From positions 27,294,501-27,358,500 of the forward strand of contig NC_073633.1 in assembly GCF_029407905.1 (NCBI RefSeq): a stretch of DNA of 64,000 nt. Direction: 5' to 3'. The DNA comes from Bubalus kerabau (lineage: Eukaryota > Chordata > Mammalia > Artiodactyla > Bovidae). Made by a program: the position numbers and the translations under genes. Of the stretch, positions 46,401 through 57,842 are shown piece after piece. Below the pieces are notes generated by a model. It was not told the origin of the DNA and did no database searches. It was given only the letters and a program-made list of their open reading frames with translations. Position 1 is the first letter of the stretch. Every line of letters starts with the position of its first letter.

Positions 46401-47823
46401 GCTAAGCCAGATGATCTGAATTTCTTTTCACTTTCTCTTTTTTTGTACTCAAAAAGTTTATATTTTAACTGTGGTAGGAAGTCTCTGTGCTGTTTACTTT
46501 CCGATGAATAATTTCTAGTGCTTAAACAAGTTAAAAGTTTTTTCTCTGGCATTTTATTGGCATTTTATGGCCTATTAAATGTACATCTGTCAAAGTTAGG
46601 TAACAGGAGTTATCTTATTTCTTCTATGAATTAATTGGACTAGTAAAAGCTGTGTTTGCTACCATCCAATTTTGAAATTAAAAAAAATACTAAATAATTC
46701 TTACATGGAACAGTACACAAAATTATGTGCTGACACATTTTCCCCTGGCAATGATGGTAAACAGATATTTAATTTTGCTATATTTTCAATAGCTCTCTCC
46801 AAACGTTACAGACAAAACTAAAGAGTAACTCCTAGTACTATTCCTATTTTTAAAGTAATAACTACTATTGGGAAGATTCCATGTATGTCTTTTCTTTTTT
46901 TTTTCTTTTCTTAATTAAAAAAATTTTTTTTTATTATTATTTTACTGTTATAGCTATGTATCACAAAACAGTATATTATATTGTGATTATATTCTGAAAT
47001 TTGTCATAAGTAGCATCATGCAGCATATATCATTCTGATGCTTTTTATACTCAGCATTTTGCTTTTGTAAGAGTTATCTAAGAAAATAATACAGAGAACT
47101 GTTTATTTGCTTGTAATACTTCATGTATTTTGACTTCATATGTAATTCATTATTCATTCATTCTGTACTTGAATGGTTATACTTCTGCTTACAGGGTTGG
47201 TGTGACTATCTTTGTAAATGCCTCCTTGTTCAAATGTTGGAATTACTTGAATGTAGATAACAGGAATTGGAATTGCTTGACTTTTGAATGTATACGTTTT
47301 CTTCTTTATTAAATAGTTCAGGCAATTTTTCTCTGAAGTTGTTAAATAAAGGTTCTCTCTGTGGTTGCTTTTCTCCATCTGGAGAAATGTAATAGTCTTC
47401 TCCCTGTATTTGGGTCAAAACTTAATGCTATCAGATTTTCACATTTCTGGTTATCTGACAGAAATGAGATAGTAATTTGCTTTAATTTAATTTCCTCTGA
47501 TTACTGCAGAAGTTGATGTTTTATATGTTCACATGTCTATTTCTTCTTTAAATTGCCTTTATGCAAATCTTTATTATCTCTTTTCATTTTTAATGTTTTT
47601 CTTGTTTATTTGTAGAAGTCCCCTACATAAACTTGATTTCTAATGTTTTCTGGTTACATGGTTTCCTATACATTTTACTATGCATTCGATTTTTAATTAT
47701 GTAGTGGGGCATGCTTGCAGGTTCAGAACTTCCCATCTGTTAGGAATTCTCTACAAATTTATATTTCTAATTGTCAAATTACTTTAATGATTATATACGC
47801 ATTTAGCTTTTCTATTTCTTCTT
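46400..47823. other. AT-rich intergenic sequence
   Basis: No gene and no clear repeat family beyond simple T/A runs. Confidence 0.45.
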
Positions 47824-47863
47824 TAACTATTTTTGATTATATATATATAATCAAAAATAGTTA
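47824..47863. repeat. Perfect 40-bp AT palindrome
   Basis: Reads the same on both strands: arms taactatttttgattata and its exact complement around a (TA) centre. (TA)n tracts follow to 47889. It lies within 35 bp of the 3' end of the TRAV16 pseudogene. Confidence 0.95.
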
Positions 47864-47892
47864 TATATATAATATATATATATATATATTAG

Positions 47893-48174
47893 AGCATCTA
47901 TCAGAACACTGAAATATGTGGCTAAGTCTTTTTCTTGTGTCAAGGATTTCTTCAGATAGTAAATCTCTGCCCTTGTTGAGGTCCCCTGTGAAACATTCTC
48001 TGTTCCATATGGAGACATGTCTCATGAGGGTCTGGAAGCCTTGGTCTGGGTGCTGGACACACCAGGAGGAGGCAGGGCTCTTGAAATACTCATGATAGGG
48101 CCTCACCTGTCCTGGGATCCCTTCAAAGGCAGAAACTGTGCCCTCAAGCCGAGTCACTGTATGGGGCTGTCTCT
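47893..48174 (-). pseudogene. TRAV16: TRAV16 pseudogene
   Basis: A degenerate V exon. FR2 to FR3 reads SWCVQHPDQGFQTLMRHVS and ECFTGDLNKG, very close to the TRAV16 block YVQYSRQRLQLLLRHIS and TADLNKG. A frameshift follows NKG; in the shifted frame FR3 continues KKSLTQEKDLATYFSVL, so Cys104 is Ser. The position of Cys23 holds Pro. No heptamer/nonamer follows: the coding end runs into (TA)n and the palindrome. No leader exon was seen. It is a pseudogene by four independent defects. Confidence 0.82.
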
Positions 48175-48321
48175 CCTCCCATAAGATCAACATCAGATCA
48201 AAGAGATTGCTGCATGCTGAAGAGAATATGTCTCTAAATAGATTCTAAATCTGACAATTATTCTGTATCATTAACAATACTTGATATAGTTGTCTTTTTA
48301 TTTTTAGCCAAAATAATGGGT

Positions 48322-48580
48322 GTATGCTGCTGCTGCTGCTAAGTTGCTTCAGTCATGTCCAACTCTGTGCGACCCCATAGATGGCAGCCCACCAGGCTCC
48401 CTTGTCCCTGGGATTCTCCAGGCAAGAACACTGGAGTGGGTTGCCGTTTCCTTCTCCAATGCCATGCATGCTAGTCACTTCAGTTGTGTTCGACTCTGTG
48501 AAACCCCATGGACAGCAGCCTACTAGGCTTCTCTGTCCACTGAATTCTCTAGGCAAGAATACTGGAGTGGGTTGCCATTA
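48322..48580 (-). repeat. BOV-A2 SINE
   Basis: Minus-strand BOV-A2, from (CTG)n and ctaagttgcttcagtcatg through the linker near 48460 to gagtgggttgccatt. 48581-48929 is unique with no gene. Confidence 0.85.
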
Positions 48581-48929
48581 ATGGGTGTATAGAGATCTCA
48601 CTGTGGCATTTCCATGATGACTAATGATGTAGAAGAGGGGATTACAAACTTCTTCAATAAAGGGTAGAATAGTAAACATTTTTGTCTTTGTAGGCCATTC
48701 ATTCTGTTGCAGCTACTGAACTCTGCCATTGTTTCATGAAATAAGTTATGGATAATACATAAATAAATAAGCTTTCTAATGTTCCAACAAAATTTATTTA
48801 CAAAGTAAATGGCTGAATGCACTGATTCATGGGCCATATTTTGTTGATTCCTGATGTAGAGGACTCCATGGCTTCACAGGGTAATTCTCCAAACATTTAA
48901 AGAATAGTTAGGTCCCATCCTTCTCAAAT

Positions 48930-50420
48930 TTTCCGTAAAATTGAAGGTGACGAAATATTACCAAACTCATTCAATGAAGCCTTCATTACCCTGATGCCAA
49001 AACCAGACAATAAAACTACCAAAAAAGTCAATTTCTTGAATGAACATCGATAAAAAAATCCTCAACAAAATATTAACAAACTTCAATTCAGTCAGTTCAG
49101 CTGCTCAGCCATGCCCAACTCTTTGTGACCCCATGGACTGAAGGACGCCAGGCTTCTCTGTCCATCACCAGCTTCTGGAGCTTGCTCAAACTCATGATCA
49201 TAAAGTCAGTGATGCCATCCAATGATCTCATCCTCTGTTGTCCCATTTTTTTCCTGCCCTTAATCTTTCCCAGCATCAGGGTCTTTATCAATGAATCAGT
49301 TTCTTTGCATCAGGTGGCCCAAGTATTGGAGTTTCAGCTTCAGCATTAGTCCTTCCAACGAATATTCAAGACTAACTTCCTTTAGAACTGAATTAAGTTA
49401 GGAAACTTAATTCAACAATTTATTAAAGAATGATATATCATGGCCAAGCGGGATATAGTCTAGGTGTACAAGGATGGTTCAGTATTTGCAAATCAATCAA
49501 CATGATATACATTAATAGCATGAAGGATAAAAACTTATATAATTATCTCAACAGACAAAGAAAAAGTATTTGACAAAACTCAGCATCCATTCATGTTTAA
49601 AACTCTTAATAAACTTGCTATAATGGGAATACATCTCAAAATAATACAGGCCATTTACAACAAACACACAATTAATATCATATTTGATGGTAAAAACTGA
49701 AAGCTTTTCTCCAAGATGAGGAACAAGACAAGGATGCCTACTCTCACCATTTCCATTTAACATAGTACTTGAAGTCCTTGTCACAGCAGTCACATAGGAA
49801 AAAGAAACAGAAGGCATCCAAATTGGAATAAAACTATTAAAATGCAAAAAGACAGCCTATCAAACAGAAGAGGATACTTGCAAATAATTAGTCAATAAGG
49901 GCTTAATGTCCAAAATATATAAAGAAATTTATATGCAATATGAAAACCATAAATAATCTGATTTTTAAAAAGGCAGAGGACCTAAATAAACATTTTTCCA
50001 AAGAAACATACAGATGGGCAACAGACACATGAAAAGACATTCAACATCTCTAATCATCAGGTAAATGCAAATCAAAACCCAATGAGATCTCACCTCACCC
50101 CAATCAGAAAACTATCATCTAAAAGCCAAGAAGTAATGAGTGTTGCTGAGGATATGAAGAAAAGGGACCCTTTGGGCACCCTTGTTGGGAAAGTAAACTG
50201 GTGCAGCCACTATTCAAAACAGCATAAAGGTTTTTCAAAAATTAAAAATATAAATACTATATCATTCAGCAATTCCATTCCTGGATATCTATCAGAAGAA
50301 AACAAAAACACTAATTTGAAAATATATATGCACCCTAATATTCACAGAAGCATTATTTCTAATCACCAAGATATGGAAGCAATCAGTATTTATCCATATG
50401 AATAGATAGAGAATATGTGT

Positions 50421-50451
<31 letters not shown>

Positions 50452-50770
50452 CACACACAATGAAATATTACTTAATCATAAAAAGGATAAAATCTCATTA
50501 TATGAGACAACATGGAAAACCTGGAGGGTATTATACTTAGCAAAATAAGTCAGGCAGAGAAAGACAAATACTGTATGTTTTCACTTATATATGGATTCTA
50601 AAATGCAAAACTAACAGAACAGAAACAGACTCATAGATATAGGGAATAAAATACCGGTTACTAGAGGAGAAAGGGGTGGGTGTAGGAGTGAAATAGGTGA
50701 AGCAGATTAAGAGGTACAAAAATTATGTGTATTTTTCCATACTTATAAAATAAAATTATGTAATGCACAG
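48930..50770 (+). mobile_element. L1 LINE (RT domain to 3' end), degenerate
   Basis: Plus-strand L1 ORF2 from tcattcaatgaagccttcat and ctgatgccaaaaccagacaa, through the RT region (aacaagacaaggatgcctac), the C-terminus and 3' end (aagacaaatactgtatgttt). A BovB 3' end is inserted near its start. A (CA)n/(TA)n tract lies at 50420-50458. Multiple stops and deletions make it dead. Confidence 0.85.
49085..49390 (-). mobile_element. BovB LINE 3' end inserted in L1
   Basis: Minus-strand, diverged BovB 3' end (ttcagctgctcagccatgcc to gaatattcaagactaacttc). The L1 target aactt(c)aattca is found on both sides, a likely target-site duplication. Confidence 0.85.
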
Positions 50771-51123
50771 TAAGGAAAGGAATCAACCCTGCCAATACCT
50801 TAACTGTAGCCAGTGAAACTGATTTCAGACTTCTTGCATCCAGAATTGAAAGAGGATAAATGTGTTTTAATTAAATGACCAAGTTCATATTAACCATTGA
50901 GCATATGTGTGTTTTTGTTTGCGCTGCTGCAGGAGTAGGATGACATGTATCTGCAATTGTCTGCTGGGATGCATCATGGTGAGGCAGGTTTGGATGGACA
51001 TTCTCGGGACAGACAACTTAGCTGAATAACATCTTCCTGGAGTCACTTTTCTCTTCTTTTAGTTCCTTTCACTTCTTCCCATTTTGGACTAGAGCATATT
51101 GTAGCTAAATATTTATTTTGATA
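50771..51123. other. Intergenic, nothing recognised
   Basis: Unique sequence between L1 and a SINE; no V motif was seen. Confidence 0.4.
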
Positions 51124-51400
51124 GGGCTTCCCTCATAGGTCAGTTGGTAAAGAATCCGCCTGTAATGCAGGAGACCTCGGTTCCATTCGTGGGTCGGGAA
51201 GATCCGCTGGAGAAGGGATAGGCTACCCACTCCAGTATTCTTCGGCTTCCCTTGTGGTTCAGCTGGTTAAAAAGATCCCCTGGAGAAGGGAAAGGCTACC
51301 CACTTCAGTATTCTGGCCTGGAGAACTCCATGGGCTCTATGGTCCATGGGGTCGCAGAGTCGGACCCGACTGAACACCTTCCACGTTCACTTTCTTATCT
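51124..51400 (+). repeat. Bov-tA SINE with internal re-start
   Basis: Plus-strand Bov-tA whose tRNA-derived head (gggcttccctcataggtcag) is followed, after agtattctt, by a second partial head (ggcttcccttgtggttcagc) and then the rest of the element. Either nested insertion or unequal exchange. Confidence 0.82.
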
Positions 51401-51576
51401 ATTAATAGACCTTTCCTAGCTACAAGTTTGAGACTCTAGCGCAGAAGAAGATACAGATTGAGGGGAAGATAAAGACCAAAGTCTCAAATCTGTAAGGCCA
51501 ATAAGAAGCACTGCAAATGCCCTGTGGTGGCCTCACAGTGTGACTGTGGCTGGAGGAGGGGCTGAGCCCCTCGGAG

Positions 51577-51615
51577 GGTTTGAGTACAGGCTGCAGGTGC
51601 CCGGGGAGCACAGTG
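51577..51615 (-). other. 23-bp-spacer RSS of TRAV22 (51.6 kb)
   Basis: Minus strand: heptamer CACTGTG (51609-51615, fourth base off consensus), 23 bp, nonamer ACTCAAACC (51577-51585). The essential first CAC is kept. Confidence 0.87.
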
Positions 51616-52143
51616 CTGCACAGCACAGAAGTAAGTGCCTGAGTCTGTGGTCCGCAAAGAGGAAATGTGCAGTGAGCTGCAGCGTTCTTCAGGGACTGTT
51701 GATGCATTTAATCTTCCTTCCTGCCTTGTTCCTGAAGGAATGTAAATGAGGTGGATGAGGCGGCCCCCGGGCTTCTGAAGATACCACCGCACACTGTCTG
51801 CCAAGGTGGAGAAATTACACCACAGTGTAGAGCTGGCTCCCTCCTGTGGAGTCAGGGCTGGGGGACTCTGTTCCACATCCACCCCTCTCACACCTGATGA
51901 GAAAGAGACAGAGAGCCACAGGTGAGGCTCACTGTAACTCTGAGAAAACCCTGAACGTGTCCCTCCAGCTCTCATAGATGTTGAGATGGATGGGAAGTGT
52001 GCAGGACTTGTCAACTCTTTCTACTCCCTCCCTAAACAGTACAGCAGCTGCTCATTTCTTCAGATTCCCCTGCAGGGCAGCCCCAACTCACAGCAAACCC
52101 TGGCAAACAAAAGCCCCAGCACAGTGCGCGCTAGCCTCTTCAT
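51616..52143 (-). CDS. TRAV22: TRAV22-family V segment
   Basis: L-part1 is 52092-52143 (MKRLARTVLGLLFARVC, donor GTGAGT), the intron 198 bp, and the V exon 51616-51893 after a CATCAG acceptor. The join reads CCVRGVDVEQSPPALTPQEG, close to the classic TRAV22 start. Cys23 (LWCNFS), Trp41 (VRWYLQKPGG), LIYIPSGT and Cys104 (TYFCAVQ) are present and the frame is open. An extra Cys in FR3 (ERCSSLH; the relative at 19.4 kb has Tyr) could leave an unpaired thiol. Open frame and acceptable RSS; functional status probable. Confidence 0.91.
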
Positions 52144-52246
52144 GATGCCTTGACTTGCTACTGAGAAATTTTCACCTTAAAATACACAGCTAAACCCATA
52201 CATAAGTGGTGTGTCACTTCTTGTCTGGAAATGTTCCTGCTCCTGC

Positions 52247-52257
52247 AACCAATCAGC
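52247..52257 (-). promoter_or_regulatory. Possible CCAAT box upstream of TRAV22
   Basis: The plus strand reads aaccaatcagc, about 106 bp upstream of the start codon, matching an element about 112 bp upstream of the other TRAV22. A shared ggtgtgtcact lies nearby in both. Promoter role is inferred. Confidence 0.35.
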
Positions 52258-52519
52258 TCACCCAACAAACCCCGCTCAGGTGACACTCTGTGACAGGAAG
52301 CCCCACCTAACAGTCAACTCCACTGACAACACTGAACTTGAGAAAACAAATCCTTTCTTTGCAAACCGAAAAAGAAAAGAAAAAATCTAAGATGCCCATA
52401 GGAATGAAACATTTGCAATACTCTATATTCTCTGTACTATTTGCCTTCACAGAACATGCCAACTACCTGAAAATAACACAGGCTGAAACTGTAAGTTCCT
52501 TAAGCTACCAGATCTCAGG

Positions 52520-52558
52520 GGTTTGCAGATAGCTCCCCCTACAGTCCTAGTCACCATG
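52520..52558 (-). other. Degenerate RSS of the TRAV8 pseudogene
   Basis: Minus strand: heptamer CATGGTG (52552-52558), 23 bp, nonamer CTGCAAACC (52520-52528). The third heptamer base, critical for RAG, is changed, so it is probably inactive. Confidence 0.75.
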
Positions 52559-52995
52559 TCACTCAGAGCATAGAAGTACTTGGTCAAATTACTTCAGTGG
52601 GCTTTTTCCTCAGGTGAAAGGAAGTTTCACTCTTCCTAAATTCAGATGCAAAACCTTTGATGCCTGAAACAAGATTGTTTCCAGACATGTACTTCAGGAG
52701 AAGCTGGAGTCCTTGGTTGGGGTACTGCACATACCAGTAGAGATTAGGTTGAAGAGAAAATGAGTAGTTGCACCTCAGCTCCAGAGAGGCTCCTTCAGAG
52801 ACAGTGATGTGGCCATCCGGCTGGTCACTGACTGGGCTCCTGAACCATTACTGAATCAGTGAACTCAGCTAAACAAAAGTCTCTATTCAAAGTCAAACCA
52901 GAACAATGTTCTGTGTGTGGACAAGAGAGTAAAATGGAACAGTACTCACTCAGCAGCAGAAGTGCCTCAAGCATCAAGGTGAACACCAAGGTCAT
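52559..52995 (-). pseudogene. TRAV8: TRAV8 pseudogene
   Basis: The leader exon is intact (52950-52995: MTLVFTLMLEALLLL, GTGAGT donor) and the intron is 110 bp. The V exon (52559-52839) has a one-base loss just after AQSVT that shifts the frame, then restarts as GHITVSEGASLELRCNYSF-like with Cys23, YWYVQYPNQGLQLLLKY with Trp41, and FASEFRKSETSFHLRKK. A second frame disturbance and a stop follow in FR3, and Cys104 has become Tyr (TGT to TAT). The RSS heptamer is also damaged. It lies less than 0.4 kb upstream of TRAV22. Confidence 0.9.
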
Positions 52996-53059
52996 GGTGG
53001 AGCAGTGAAGAGGCAGTGAGCTGCTTTCTGGGTGATTCCCCACAGACAGAAGTCTCATG

Positions 53060-54306
53060 ACTGGCCAAGTTGCTCTGCGGTTGAGGAGGAATGACAGGTG
53101 ATATCAATTTCTTCTTCTGATGGAGACTGTAGAGGGAGCTAGGAAGAGAGGCTGTCTTAAAACTTCCTGTCTCTAGTGTCTGAGATGCTTTACATGTCAT
53201 TGTGTAAAAAATGGTGTCAGGATATCTCTTTATATTGTAAGAAAGGAACATTTTTTTGAGCTTATTCTGATCTTTCCCAATTTTCACAACAGTGCCTTCC
53301 AGGGGTCAGATAGAGAAATAAAGAGAAATTCATAATTTTTGTTCACCCCCTTGCTGGCTTTGTATGGTTGAATTTTAAAGCATTATAATTATGTACAGAG
53401 CAGAATTTATGTTTTGTAGGCTCTGAAACTTACAAAATTGCACTTTCTATAACAGCACAACAGTATGGATAAAAATTAAATACAAAATAATGTTTAGAAT
53501 GAGAAATAAAATCATAGTGAATTATAAATTTTAGAAAGCAAATTCCACAGACAGCATAAATCTAGAAAACTGAGTCATATTTAAGTACTTATTTCCATGA
53601 CACACTGCTATAATACTTTTTGTTTCTATGCTTTTTGTCTTCATACTTTTTACACTTTCCTTCATATGACAATAAATTTTTAAAAACTTTAATACAGAGA
53701 AAAGAAAGATAATTATTGATTGAAATTTACTTTATTAAAAAATTCAAAGTGCATTTTGAAAATGGATGAAAATTTATAGGATTATGGTCAAAATTTGGAA
53801 ACTGTCTATCACAGTACTATGTGCTACAAGATTTCATTACATTCCAAATTTTCTTATGTCATAACAAATCCTAAATACTATCAACTGATCACACCAATTA
53901 ACGAGTTTATTTTCTATGTTAGTTTCCTATTGATGAGTGACAAATTATCAAGAACTTTTGTGATGGAACAACTTCTGTTTATATCACAGGTTCTGTAAGT
54001 CAGAAATCAGCACACAGTTAAGCTGAACTCACAAGGTTGCAGTCAAGGAGGCAACTAAGACTGTCTGGGGCATGGGGTCCTCTTCCAGAGTCAGTGGTTG
54101 CTGGTAGAATTCATTTCCTTGTGGCTGTAGCGCTCATGGCAACTTGTTTCCTCAAGATAAGGAGGATGTCTCTGATCGCAGGAAAAGTTTAAGCTCTTTT
54201 TTAAAGAGCTCACTTGATTAGATTAGGCCCACCTCGGACAATCTCCTTTTGATTCATTCAAGGTCATACTGATTAGAGACTTTAATTACACCTGCAAATT
54301 TCTTTT
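53060..54306. other. AT-rich intergenic sequence
   Basis: No V motif, RSS or recognisable repeat. A (TG)n tract starts at its right end (54307-54330). Confidence 0.5.
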
Positions 54307-54316
54307 ATGTGTGTGT

Positions 54317-54524
54317 GTGTGTGTGTGTGCTCAGTCCCTCAGACTCTTTGCAACCCCATGGACTGTAGCCCACCAGGATTCTCCGTCCATGGAATTTTCC
54401 AGGCAAGAATACTGGAGTGGGTTGCCATTTCCTCCTCCAAAGGATCTTCCCAATCCTGGGATCAAACCCACATCTCTTGCATCAGCAGACAGATTCTTCC
54501 CCACTGCACTACCTGGGGAACCCT
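54317..54524 (-). repeat. Bov-tA SINE
   Basis: Minus-strand Bov-tA beginning within a (TG)n tract and ending at cactacctggggaaccc. 54525-55299 is unique with no gene. Confidence 0.85.
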
Positions 54525-55299
54525 GGTATCATCTACCTACCATGGTTGTTAATGCCCTCATTGGACTGGCATGCTATGAGCTTCACTTTATTCTGATAAA
54601 TGTAAAACATTGTGACCAGACAGTAAGAAGTTAATATGAACAATAATAAATATGGTCAGACGAGGCCATTTTCATACCAAAGGAAGAACATAAGCAAACT
54701 CGTCTTCCAATGTATAGGGTGGAATGCACAGATATTCCACAGACTGGAATGCAACAGTGTGCAAGGAAACTATAAAAACATACTGGAACCAGTTAGGGAG
54801 GTGTTACATGCTTTTAAAACACTAAAAATACTGGCAATAGACTATCATGCCTTTTGGAAACAAAGACTTGTTAATGGATCATTACCAAAGGAACAGCAGT
54901 ACAGTGTAATGTAAGGTAATTAGCATTAGTGTCAAATAGATTTTTGTTTGAAATCTGTCTCTGATGCTTAGCCTGTGAGACCTTGATGACAAGCATTTAT
55001 ATACTGAAGTGACTGTGAGCTGCATAAATAAATTCCACTAGGCCAAAATTATATGCATTCTTAATTCAAATTCACTCTTGCAGATGCTAAATAAGCCTGC
55101 GGCTCACTCCATCACCTCCTGACAGACTAGAATTATAGTAGAGGGGAAGTTGGGGTTTAACTGGCAAGGATCTTAACTCGTTAAGATATCTTATATTTTG
55201 GAACATTTATAAAATATGGCTAGGGCCCTACGCATCTTGGAAATGACATGTTTAAGTAAGGGGCACTGAAGTTTAAGCTTTATTTTAAAATGAAATGCT

Positions 55300-55497
55300 A
55301 AAAGTGTTAGTTGCTCAGTGGTGTTTGACTCTTTGTGACCCCATGACCTGTAGCCTGCCAGGCTTCTCTGTCCATGGGATTCTTCAAGCAAGAATACTGG
55401 AGTGGGTTACCATTCCCTTCTCCAAGGTATGTTCCTGACCCAGGGATTGAACCTAGGTCTCCCGCATTGTAGGCAGATTCTTTACTGTCTGAGCTTT
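55300..55497 (-). repeat. Bov-tA SINE
   Basis: Minus-strand Bov-tA from agtgttagttgctcagtggt to tctttactgtctgagc. Confidence 0.85.
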
Positions 55498-55504
55498 ATA
55501 AGAA

Positions 55505-55690
55505 ATATCTTATTTAATACAACAACACCTTGGGTTACTCATTTTTACCCTCCATTTTACAGATGGCAAACCTAGCTTCAAAGAATTTAAATTACACAGG
55601 ATTGAAGTATTTTTAAGTGACAGGGTAGCGATTAGAATCTAGATCTAACTCCAGAGACAGTCTTATGTGCACTCCACTAAGACTGCTTGC
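55505..55690 (-). repeat. MIR SINE
   Basis: Minus-strand MIR core: ccctccattttacagatggc, aaattacacaggattgaag, agggtagcgattagaatcta. Confidence 0.6.
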
Positions 55691-56401
55691 ATGATAATTG
55701 AAGCAATATGAGCAGATGAAATTTTCAAAGAATAGTATACAGCTTGAGAGGAAAAGAGGGCCTAAGCAGTAGGAATGCTCTTGATGTGGGATGGGTAAAG
55801 AAGAATAGGAGATCTTGCAAAGGATCTCTCAGAAGTTAAAGTTTAAGGTTGGGGTACTGTGTGCCAAGAACACAAAGGTCCCCAGAAAGAGTGGCAAGCA
55901 GTGCAGAGAGTGGCTGCTCGAATGTGGTCTGTAGGTAGGTAGCATTTACATCACCAGGGAGCTACTCTGACTTCAGAATCTCAGGCCTAACCCAAAATTC
56001 TTAAGTCAGAATCTGCATTTTAATAATATTCCTGTGCACATTAAAATTTGAGAGCTACTTGTCTAGATGAAGGAGGTTAAAAACGTCTTTTAGATTTAAC
56101 AATAAAGAGATCATTGGTGATTTTTAAGAAAACAGATTTTAGAAAATATTGGGAGAAAAAACAGAAGTGTACGGAGTGAAAAAAGGTGACAGAGTGTAAG
56201 CAGTTATATGATCAGGGCTTTTAAACAATAGGCAGGGAGTAAAAGATAGATTGGTTGCAGGAGAGGCATGTATGGGGTTTGGAGGAATGTGAAATATTTT
56301 TTCTAAGATGAGAAAACTTGAATATTTTAAATGAGTCCTAAAAAATCAGACTGTAGAATTTGGATGATCAGTGGCCTAAGGTGCCATAGAAACCAGAAAG
56401 A

Positions 56402-56809
56402 ATGGTGTTGGTGAAGTGTTTAGGCAAAGAGGTACAATTTCAAAGTAAAAGAGATACCTGTTTTATTATTATGGGAGGGAAGGTGAATTACAAGTGTAAA
56501 AACAGAATGTTTTATGAGATGCAGAAAGTTGAAGATTCATTTAAATATACTGAAATGGAGCTGGGCTCTATGGTCCTTGCCTCCCATGTCCTCAGCCTGC
56601 CCTTGTCTGTGAAAAAACTTAAGCCAAAGAAGAAGCTTGATCAGACATCCCCTGTTAAGTTACATGAAGAACTGACCCCATCTTTCAGCAAAGAGAAACT
56701 GAAAGTTTCTGAGGACTTTCAGAAATCAGTTCCCTTGTTTTGGACTGCTGCTATTCAACTTGAGAGAGATTGGTATGGCAACCCCTGGGAGGAAAAACAC
56801 TTTGGTTAG
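56402..56809 (+). other. Unassigned 135-codon open frame
   Basis: The longest plus-strand open frame here that is not from a recognised repeat. It is Lys-rich (KKLKPKKKLDQ) and ends RDWYGNPWEEKHFG. There is no signal peptide, no known motif, no intron signal and no polyadenylation signal directly after it. It could be a processed-pseudogene fragment or chance. I do not recognise a family. The surrounding 55691-57385 holds no other gene. Confidence 0.25.
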
Positions 56810-57385
56810 AAATTTTTTATATAAAATTTCAATTTAAAAATTTAAAACTTTCAAATGGAAAGAGACAAAAAGTTCTTCTTAGCTTTGCTTAATGGCGAAA
56901 CTATTATTATTTTGTCTTGCTTGACTGTTTTCCTCTCCTTCTGCAATTTTTCTGATTAAGTTTATTCTTTGGAATTCAGGGAAAGCCCGAGAGGCTAATG
57001 GTTTTCTATGCACAAGAAGCAACAGAGTTTGGGTATTGGGAGTCTGTTTCAGAAAGACCCTATAGAATCCTGCTGGGTTTCATATTGTGTGCCAAGCAGG
57101 GTTCAGGTCTAGAGGATGCTGTAGTAAAGAGATATTAAATGCCTATAGTTCAGTAGGAAGAGAGAAAAATTAAATTAATGGGTTTTTTTTTTTAGAAAAA
57201 ATAATTTTAAAGAGTAATAAGTACTATAAACACAATACAATACTGTATTGAGACAGAGTTACTCTTGGGGTGACAAAGGGCATCTGCTCTAATGGAGAGG
57301 AGGCTCCACTCTGATACTTACTATGCAACACCAGGAAAAATATTGAACCCCCTTCAAGTTCAATTTCCTTTCTTGTAAGTAGTCA

Positions 57386-57612
57386 GTATCTTTCTGCTGG
57401 GCACTGGACTCAGCACTGGCACTTATTATCTCATTCACTTCTCATGAGAACTCTGCACGGTAGATTCTATCAATATTGATATTCTATCAATATCTAACAT
57501 TGTAGATATGCGAACACTAAAGCCAAAAATCATTAAGTCATTTTGCCAAGATACTCAACTAATGAGTGGTAGATCTAGAAATACAAACCAAGTCTTCGGT
57601 CTCAAGCACTTT
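57386..57612 (-). repeat. MIR SINE
   Basis: Minus-strand MIR: ctgggcactggactcagcac, tatctcattcacttctcatg, actaatgagtggtagatcta. Confidence 0.65.
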
Positions 57613-57842
57613 GTAACATTGCCTGCCTAAAGGTGAATTGATCCAACCTTGAAGTGTTCCAATAAGAATTAAGTAAGAACAAACATTCAAATCACCCAAC
57701 ATAATACCTTCCCTAACTTAAATATTCAATCAACTGCAGCAATGTGCAAAATCTTGGGGATGGGGTTGGGAGACAGAATCTGAAATTGCAGAATAATCTA
57801 TCTACAACTTAAAGGTCAATTTTTTGGGGGATATTTATGAGT

